The notes under the pieces: generated by a model
Databases searched by the model: none
What the model saw: the letters and a program-made list of their open reading frames with translations, nothing else
Told to the model about the DNA's origin: nothing
Part shown: positions 13,836-18,532 of the stretch, in pieces
Layout of the letters: every line of letters begins with the position of its first letter
Position numbering within the stretch: position 1 is the stretch's first letter
Origin: DATACN01 sp038215095
Lineage (GTDB): Bacteria; Actinomycetota; Thermoleophilia; Solirubrobacterales; Thermoleophilaceae
Assembly: GCA_038215095.1 (NCBI GenBank)
Contig: JBBQRG010000060.1
Coordinates: 1-18,532 of the forward strand
DNA: 18,532 nucleotides
Reading direction: 5' to 3'
Program-made: the position numbers and the translations under genes

Positions 13836-13864
13836 GATCTTTCCGCCCGGGAGTATGCGCGAAG

Positions 13865-14563
13865 TTATGGACCCCTGTCAAGTGCGGATTCGCGCGACTG
13901 CAAGATTCCGTACATCAGGGCTGCGGCCGCGGTGGCCACGTTGAGCGACTCCACCCGCCCGCGGCGGGGCAGTGAGACCAGCTCGTCGCACACGCCGGCC
14001 ACCCGCGGGCGCAGGCCCTTGCCTTCGCTGCCGAGCACCAGCACCACGCGCCCCGAGTAGTCCGGCTGGGTGTAGCTGACGGGCGAGTCGGCGTCGGCGC
14101 CGTAGACCCAGGCGCCCGTCTGCTTGGCCTCCCCAAGCCAGTCCGCCAGGTTGCGGACCCGTGCCACGCGGAGGTGCTCGACCGCTCCGGCCGAGGCTCG
14201 GCACACCGCCGCGGTCACATCAGCCGAGCGCCGCTCCGGGATCACGAGGCCCGCCGCGCCCACGCCTTCCGCCACGCGGCAGACCGCGCCGAGGTTCTGC
14301 GGGTCCTGGACCTGGTCGAGGCAGGCCACCAGCGCGTCCTCCGCCTTGAGCAGGGAGCGGGCGTCGGCGTAGGGGTAGGCCTCCGCCTCGGCGCACACGC
14401 CCTGGTGGTCGGGCGAGCCGCACAGCTCGGCGAGCTCGTCGGCCGTCGCGCGGCTGACCTCGACCCCGGTCAGCCAGTCGAGTGACTCCGTCGCCCAGGC
14501 GCGCAGCACCGCGCGCCTGCCCCTGAGCGCCTCCCGCACGGGGTTGCGCCCGTAGAGGATCAC
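13865..14563 (-). CDS. rlmB: TrmH/RlmB-family 23S rRNA 2'-O-methyltransferase
   Basis: The 232-residue protein has an N-terminal substrate-binding domain (VILYGRNPVREALRG, then HQGVCAEAEAYPY at 53-65) and a C-terminal SPOUT methyltransferase domain (about 77-225). The three knot motifs are DQVQDPQNLGAVCRVAEGVG (83-102), VLVLGSEGKGLR (174-185) and LPRRGRVESLNVATAAAALMY (198-218). RlmB methylates the ribose of a conserved guanosine (G2251 in E. coli) in 23S rRNA using S-adenosylmethionine; the exact target here is inferred from context. The start is GTG at 14563, overlapping the cysS stop by four bases (GTGA), so it is probably coupled to cysS. The cysS-rlmB adjacency is common in bacteria and supports the name. 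Confidence 0.93.
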   Translation of the reverse strand: MILYGRNPVREALRGRRAVLRAWATESLDWLTGVEVSRATADELAELCGSPDHQGVCAEAEAYPYADARSLLKAEDALVACLDQVQDPQNLGAVCRVAEGVGAAGLVIPERRSADVTAAVCRASAGAVEHLRVARVRNLADWLGEAKQTGAWVYGADADSPVSYTQPDYSGRVVLVLGSEGKGLRPRVAGVCDELVSLPRRGRVESLNVATAAAALMYGILQSRESALDRGP

Positions 14564-15924
14564 CCGCCCGGGACCAGCTGCGTGCCGTCGGGGGTGTCGC
14601 GCGCGTCCCAGCCCATGGCGGCCAGCTCGTCGCGGATGCGGTCGGCCTCGGCGTAGTCCCGCTCGGCCCGTGCGCGGTCGCGCGCCTGGGCGAGCTCCAG
14701 CGCGTCGCGGGGCGGGCCGCCCGCCTCGTCGTCCAACAGGTGCTCCATGCCGATCGCGGTGAGCATCTCCCCGAGCCGGCCGGGGCCGAGCGCCTCGCCC
14801 CCGTCGGCGCGCCGGTTGCCCTCGGCGATCCACTCGAACAGGACCGCGCGCGCGGCGGGCGTGTTGAAGTCGTCGGCGAGTGCGTCGAAGAAGCGCACCA
14901 CGTAGGCGTCCATGCCCTCGGGCTCGCCGGCCGAGCGGTCGAGCCGGCGGCAGAAGTCCGCGATCCGCTGCACCGCGCGGCCCGCGTCCGCGATTGCCCG
15001 CTCCGAGAAGGCCAGCGGCTGGCGGTAGTGGCCGCCCACGAAGTACATGACCAGCGCGTCGCGGCCGAACTCGTCGAGCGCGCCGTGCAGCAGGCGGATG
15101 TTGCCCACCGACTTCGCCATCTTCTCGGTGCCCATCTCCACCATGCCGTTGTGCATCCAGATCCGCGCCAGCGGCCGCTCGCGCGCGGCCTCGGTCTGGG
15201 CGATCTCGTTCTCGTGGTGGGGGAAGACCAGGTCCGAGCCGCCGCCGTGGATCTCGAAGTCGAGCCCGAGAATCTGCTCCGCCATCGCCGAGCACTCGAT
15301 GTGCCACCCCGGGCGGCCCTCGCCCCAGGGCGACTCCCACCAGCTGTCCTCGCCCTCCTTGCGCGCCTTCCAGAGCGCGAAGTCCTGGGGCGACTGCTTG
15401 AGCTCGGCCGCGTCGTCGCCCTCGCCCTGCTGCATCTCCTCGAGCGGGCGGTTCGAGAGCTTGCCGTAGCCGGGGTAGCTGCCCACGCGGAAGTACACGT
15501 CGCCATCCGCCTGGTAGGCGTGGCCGGAGTACACGAGGTCGGCGATCAGTTGCACGATCGCGCCGATCGTCTCCGTGGCCTTCGGCTCGGAGTCCGGGCG
15601 GCCCAGCCCCAGGCGGTCGGTGTCCTCCACGTAGGCGGCGGTCATCTCGGCCGCCAGCGCCGCGCTCTCCACCCCGCGCTCGCGGGCGGCGTCGTAGATC
15701 TTGTCGTTCACGTCGGTGACGTTCTCGACCAGCGTCACGTCCAGCCCCTCGTGCTCGAGGAAGCGCTTGTAGAGCGCGAAGACGACGAACGGGCGCGCGT
15801 TGCCCACGTGCACCCGGCCGTAGACCGTGGGGCCGCAGGCGTAGATGCCCACCTTGCCGGGCTCGCGCGGCTCGAGCGGCGCCGGCCGCCCCGTGAGCGT
15901 GTCCTGGACCCTGATCTCGCGCAC
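14560..15924 (-). CDS. cysS: Cysteinyl-tRNA synthetase
   Basis: The 454-residue enzyme has the class I signature HVGN (39-42, in TVYGRVHVGNARPF) and KMAKS (268-272), a variant of KMSKS with Ala at the third position. Zinc ligands match the E. coli enzyme with an offset of two: C30, C211 (WHIECSAM), H236 and E240 (FPHHENEIAQ). The zinc site selects cysteine over serine. The C-terminal anticodon-binding domain is complete (ending DELAAMGWDARDTPDG). The start is GTG at 15924, whose G is also the last base of the amidase TAG stop, a one-base overlap. It is followed by rlmB with a four-base overlap. The enzyme charges tRNA-Cys in the cytoplasm. Confidence 0.96.
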   Translation of the reverse strand: MREIRVQDTLTGRPAPLEPREPGKVGIYACGPTVYGRVHVGNARPFVVFALYKRFLEHEGLDVTLVENVTDVNDKIYDAARERGVESAALAAEMTAAYVEDTDRLGLGRPDSEPKATETIGAIVQLIADLVYSGHAYQADGDVYFRVGSYPGYGKLSNRPLEEMQQGEGDDAAELKQSPQDFALWKARKEGEDSWWESPWGEGRPGWHIECSAMAEQILGLDFEIHGGGSDLVFPHHENEIAQTEAARERPLARIWMHNGMVEMGTEKMAKSVGNIRLLHGALDEFGRDALVMYFVGGHYRQPLAFSERAIADAGRAVQRIADFCRRLDRSAGEPEGMDAYVVRFFDALADDFNTPAARAVLFEWIAEGNRRADGGEALGPGRLGEMLTAIGMEHLLDDEAGGPPRDALELAQARDRARAERDYAEADRIRDELAAMGWDARDTPDGTQLVPGG

Positions 15925-17294
15925 TACGCCAACGGCGGGCGCCGCTCGGGCCAGCGGCGCTCGGCCTGGATCTGGGCGGCGAGGGCCAGCAGCGTGGCCT
16001 CGTCGTTCGGCCTGCCCACCAGCTGCACGGCGATCGGCCGCCCGTCCTTGGCGGTCCCGGCGGGCACGGACGCGGCGGGCTGGCCGGTCATGTTCCAAGC
16101 CACGGCGTAGGGAAACACAGAGGTCATGCCCACCAGCGTCCGCGGCGCGCTGCACCCCTCCCAGCGGCCGGCCCTGACGGGCGGCCTCGCGGTCATGGGC
16201 GTCAGCAGCACGTCGTGGTTGCGAAAGACGCGGTTGAGGCGCTCGCTGTCCGCCTCCTCCTGGCGCCGCGCCCAGGCCACCGCAGCCTCGGAGAAGGCGG
16301 CGCCCATCCGCACGAATCCGCGCGTGCGCCGCTGCAGCCGCTCGGGCTGCGGCATCGTCCGCGCCTCGTCCGTCATGCCGCGCAGGAAGCGCACGCTGAT
16401 GGCGTTCTGGGCCAGCCCGTAGGCCGGGTCCTCCTCCTCCACAGAGTGGCCCAGCGAGCGAAGCAGCTGCGCCGTCTCGGCGACCGCGCCCTTCATCGTG
16501 GAGTCCACGCGGCCGAAGACGGCCGGCCGTGTGGAGCTGGCGATGCGCAAGGCGCCCGGCGCTCGTGCCGCAGATTCGGCGAACGGCCGCTCCGGGGGCG
16601 AGTCGGCGGCCACGTCCAGCAGCAGGGCGGTGTCCTGCACGTCGCGCGTGGCGAAGCCGGCCACGCTGAGCCCGTGCCAGTGCTCGGGCATGCTGATGCG
16701 GCCGCGCTGGGGCTTCAGGCCGAAGGTCCCGCAGTTGGCGGCCGGAAGGCGGATGGAGCCGGCCCCGTCGGATGCGGTGGCCGCGGCGCACAGGCCGGCG
16801 GCCACGGCCGCCGCGCTGCCGCCACTCGACCCGGCAACCGACCAGTCGCTGTTCCACGGATTGCGGGTGATGCCGAAGGCGGGGCCCTCGGTGTCGCCGA
16901 TGATGGCCAGCTCCGGAGTCGTGGTCTTGCCGATGATCACCGCGCCGGCGCCGCGCAGCCTCGCCACGATCGGCGAGTCCGTGCTCGCGCGGATGTTGCC
17001 GTGAGCTGCCGTGCCGTGCGTGGTGACCTCGCCGGCCACGTCGTGCACCTCCTTCACGGCGATCGGCACGCCGAGCAGTGGCCGCTCCTCGCTGGCGCCG
17101 CGCCGCGCGTCGGCCTGCTGGGCCTCCGTCAGGGCGCGCTCGGACATCACGTTCGAGAAGCAGTTGAGCTCTGGCTGCAGGCGCTCGATGCGCTCGAGGT
17201 AGAGCTCGACCAGCTCGCGAGAGGTCACCTCGCCGGAGCGCACCAGCTCGGCCTGGCGGACGACGCCTGCGAAGGCCAGGTCGCTGCGATCCAT
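15924..17294 (-). CDS. Amidase-signature family hydrolase
   Basis: The 456-residue protein carries the complete Ser-cisSer-Lys triad: K81 (VPIAVKEV), S156 (VAGSSGGSA) and S180 (DGAGSIRLPA). The spacings of 75 and 24 residues match known amidase-signature enzymes. The C-terminal substrate region includes NMTGQPAASVPAG near 411-423. The family hydrolyses amides, or in GatA releases ammonia for transamidation. There is no GatB or GatC nearby, so a free amidase is more likely than the tRNA amidotransferase subunit, and the substrate is unknown. The start is ATG 17294, nine bases after the ispF stop. The stop shares one base with the cysS start, so it is part of the same transcript. Confidence 0.92.
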   Translation of the reverse strand: MDRSDLAFAGVVRQAELVRSGEVTSRELVELYLERIERLQPELNCFSNVMSERALTEAQQADARRGASEERPLLGVPIAVKEVHDVAGEVTTHGTAAHGNIRASTDSPIVARLRGAGAVIIGKTTTPELAIIGDTEGPAFGITRNPWNSDWSVAGSSGGSAAAVAAGLCAAATASDGAGSIRLPAANCGTFGLKPQRGRISMPEHWHGLSVAGFATRDVQDTALLLDVAADSPPERPFAESAARAPGALRIASSTRPAVFGRVDSTMKGAVAETAQLLRSLGHSVEEEDPAYGLAQNAISVRFLRGMTDEARTMPQPERLQRRTRGFVRMGAAFSEAAVAWARRQEEADSERLNRVFRNHDVLLTPMTARPPVRAGRWEGCSAPRTLVGMTSVFPYAVAWNMTGQPAASVPAGTAKDGRPIAVQLVGRPNDEATLLALAAQIQAERRWPERRPPLA

Positions 17295-17303
17295 GCCTGG
17301 AAG

Positions 17304-17834
17304 CTATCCGCCGCGCTCGACGGTCGCCACCGCCAGCGCCGCGATGCCCTCGCCCCGCCCTACGAAGCCCATGCCCTCGTTGGTGGTGAACTTCACGTTC
17401 ACGTCGAGCGGCGGCAGGCCGGCCGCCTCGGCCAGCCGCTCGCGCATCGCGTCGCGGTGCGGGCCGAGCTTCGGCGCCTCGCAGATCACGCTGGCGTCCA
17501 GGTGGCAGACGGCCCAGCCGTGGTCGTGCAGGAACTCGCAGACCTCGCGCAGCAGCTCGATGCTGTCGGCGTCGCGCCAGCGGTCGTCGTCGTCTGGATA
17601 GTGCTGGCCGATGTCGCCGAGCCCGGCGGCGCCCAGCAGCGCGTCGATCAGCGCGTGACTGAGCACGTCGGCATCCGAGTGGCCGGCCAGGCCGCGCTCG
17701 GCGCCGGGGACCTCGACCCCGCCCAGCACGAGGCGCCGGCCCTCCTCGAGCCGGTGCGAGTCGTAGCCGATGCCGGCACGCGTCGCCGCAAGTGGCCGGC
17801 TCGGCCGGCCGCGCGCGGATGATGGTCTCTTCAA
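17304..17834 (-). CDS. ispF: 2-C-methyl-D-erythritol 2,4-cyclodiphosphate synthase
   Basis: The protein contains all IspF motifs. Metal ligands D25 and H27 lie in GIGYDSHRL, H60 lies in GHSDADVLSHALIDALLG, and the C-terminal KFTTNEGMGFVGRGEGIAA is characteristic. It is a cytoplasmic trimer making the cyclodiphosphate of the MEP isoprenoid pathway. IspF proteins usually start just before the GxGYDxH strand, but the only in-frame start here is the TTG at 17834. It overlaps the stop of the upstream PHP gene as TTGA and gives a Ser/Arg-rich 20-residue lead (total 176). No IspD domain or ispD gene is next to it inside the window. Confidence 0.93.
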   Translation of the reverse strand: MKRPSSARGRPSRPLAATRAGIGYDSHRLEEGRRLVLGGVEVPGAERGLAGHSDADVLSHALIDALLGAAGLGDIGQHYPDDDDRWRDADSIELLREVCEFLHDHGWAVCHLDASVICEAPKLGPHRDAMRERLAEAAGLPPLDVNVKFTTNEGMGFVGRGEGIAALAVATVERGG

Positions 17835-18532
17835 CCGAGCGGCTCCATCCGCCGCTCGCGGCGGTCGAACACGGCGATCTCGCGTACGCCGATCTCGCCC
17901 AGCCACTCGACCGCGCGCTCGTACTCGTAGCCGAGCTCCTCGGGCCGGTGGGCGTCGCTCGAGAGCGCCACCGGGCGGCCGGCCTCCAAACACAGCTCGA
18001 GGAAGGTGCGCGAGGGGTAGATCTCGCCGGCCGGCTTGCGCAGGCCGGCGGTGGACACCTCGATCGCCACGTCGGTCTCGGCGATGGCCTCGACCGCCGG
18101 CTCGTAGAAGCGCCGCAGGTCGCCCTCGGGCGCGGGCGAGGCGCTGCCCCAGACCTTCACCAGGTCCGGGTGGGCCAGCACGTCGTAGAGCCCGCTGCGA
18201 GCGGCCTCCCCCAGCGTCTCGAAGTAGCGCCCCCAGACCTTGTCCGGGCTGTTCGAGCGCCAGATGTCGTGTTCGCCGCGCATGTCGAGGGCCTTGTCGC
18301 CGAGGAAGTGCACCGAGCCGACCACGTAGTCCCAGTCCTGCCCGTCGAGCAGGTTCGCCATACGGTCCTCGCGGCCCTGCACGAAGTCGGCCTCGATGCC
18401 CAGCTTCAGGTCGGTGTGCTCGCGGACGAACTCGCAGTAGGCGTTTATGTCGTCGTGCGCCCAGTGCCGCCACCAGGGGTGGGTCCAGACCTCCAGCGAC
18501 TGCTCGAAGCGGTGCACGTGCTCGGCCACGCC
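17831..18532 (-). CDS. PHP-family histidinol-phosphatase-like protein, 5' end cut by the window
   Basis: The visible 233 residues run from the window edge to the stop and lack the N-terminal HxH metal motif. What remains fits the PHP-type histidinol phosphatase (HisK/HisJ) group: AEHVHRFEQSLEVWTHPWW near the edge, GIEADF (E, about codon 46 of the visible part), GSVHFLGD (H), VLAHPDLVK (H) and SSDAHRPEELG (D and H). These are metal-site residues of the PHP fold. The enzyme dephosphorylates L-histidinol phosphate in histidine synthesis, though related PHP proteins act on other phosphates. No other his genes are near. Its stop overlaps the TTG start of ispF by four bases. The apparent GTG at 18529 is internal. 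Confidence 0.87.
   Translation of the reverse strand, partial: GVAEHVHRFEQSLEVWTHPWWRHWAHDDINAYCEFVREHTDLKLGIEADFVQGREDRMANLLDGQDWDYVVGSVHFLGDKALDMRGEHDIWRSNSPDKVWGRYFETLGEAARSGLYDVLAHPDLVKVWGSASPAPEGDLRRFYEPAVEAIAETDVAIEVSTAGLRKPAGEIYPSRTFLELCLEAGRPVALSSDAHRPEELGYEYERAVEWLGEIGVREIAVFDRRERRMEPLG

Noticed and set aside
16215..17822. A 535-codon rightward open frame over amidase and ispF
   Set aside because: It is composed of Arg, Ala, Gly, His and Val without recognisable domains and lies opposite two genes with complete active sites.
1..18532. Mobile elements, prophage, CRISPR arrays, toxin-antitoxin or defence systems
   Set aside because: No transposase, integrase, phage protein, direct-repeat array or known defence domain was seen. 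The tRNA-Thr has no visible repeat of its 3' end that would mark an attachment site.

Overview
This window is gene-dense, very GC-rich DNA from an actinobacterium. GTG starts are frequent, genes overlap by a few bases, and short TANNNT -10 elements recur. The mix of genes suggests the Thermoleophilia (Solirubrobacterales/Gaiellales) or a close relative: a Bacillus-SigH-type sigma factor, an ispF-cysS-rlmB-sigH gene order resembling Firmicutes, and RskA-type anti-sigma control. This placement is an inference from gene content, not a search. I see no prophage, insertion sequence, CRISPR array or long repeat. No stretch over 300 bases lacks a gene; the longest gap is 133 bases, upstream of sigH.

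Left part (1-5157). An edge-truncated, probably cupin gene and a thiolase read leftward. They diverge from a 3-hydroxyacyl-CoA dehydrogenase across a short region holding a TetR-style palindrome, so this looks like a regulated beta-oxidation or polyhydroxybutyrate-type pair. A leftward group follows: a CNNM/CBS (CorC/HlyC) membrane protein, a secreted TolB-like propeller and a small basic protein. Upstream of these lies a pterin carbinolamine dehydratase.

Middle (5167-11677). A B12-binding-like protein and an SRPBCC protein run rightward. A compact leftward cluster faces them: an in-frame PlsC-GpsA fusion (phospholipid synthesis), an ECF sigma factor, a small one-helix membrane protein, a second ECF sigma factor, a zinc-binding RskA-like anti-sigma factor, and a rhomboid intramembrane protease with an N-terminal zinc-binding domain. 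The close spacing suggests one or two transcripts joining membrane lipid synthesis, two envelope-type sigma modules and a membrane protease. A conserved-looking membrane protein of unknown role diverges from plsC-gpsA.

Right part (11703-18532). A tRNA-Thr(TGT) reads rightward. Everything beyond reads leftward: PHP-family histidinol-phosphatase-like gene (cut by the window edge), ispF, an amidase, cysS, rlmB, sigH, an L,D-transpeptidase and a 58-residue membrane protein. Overlaps from the PHP gene to rlmB indicate translational coupling. The order ispF-cysS-rlmB-sigH parallels the Bacillus subtilis ispD-ispF-gltX-cysE-cysS-mrnC-rlmB-yacP-sigH region, with the amidase as an extra gene here.

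The most notable items are the PlsC-GpsA fusion, the tandem sigma/anti-sigma/rhomboid cluster, the palindromic operator at the thiolase/dehydrogenase pair, and the Firmicute-like sigH neighbourhood. Most of the window is ordinary housekeeping sequence.
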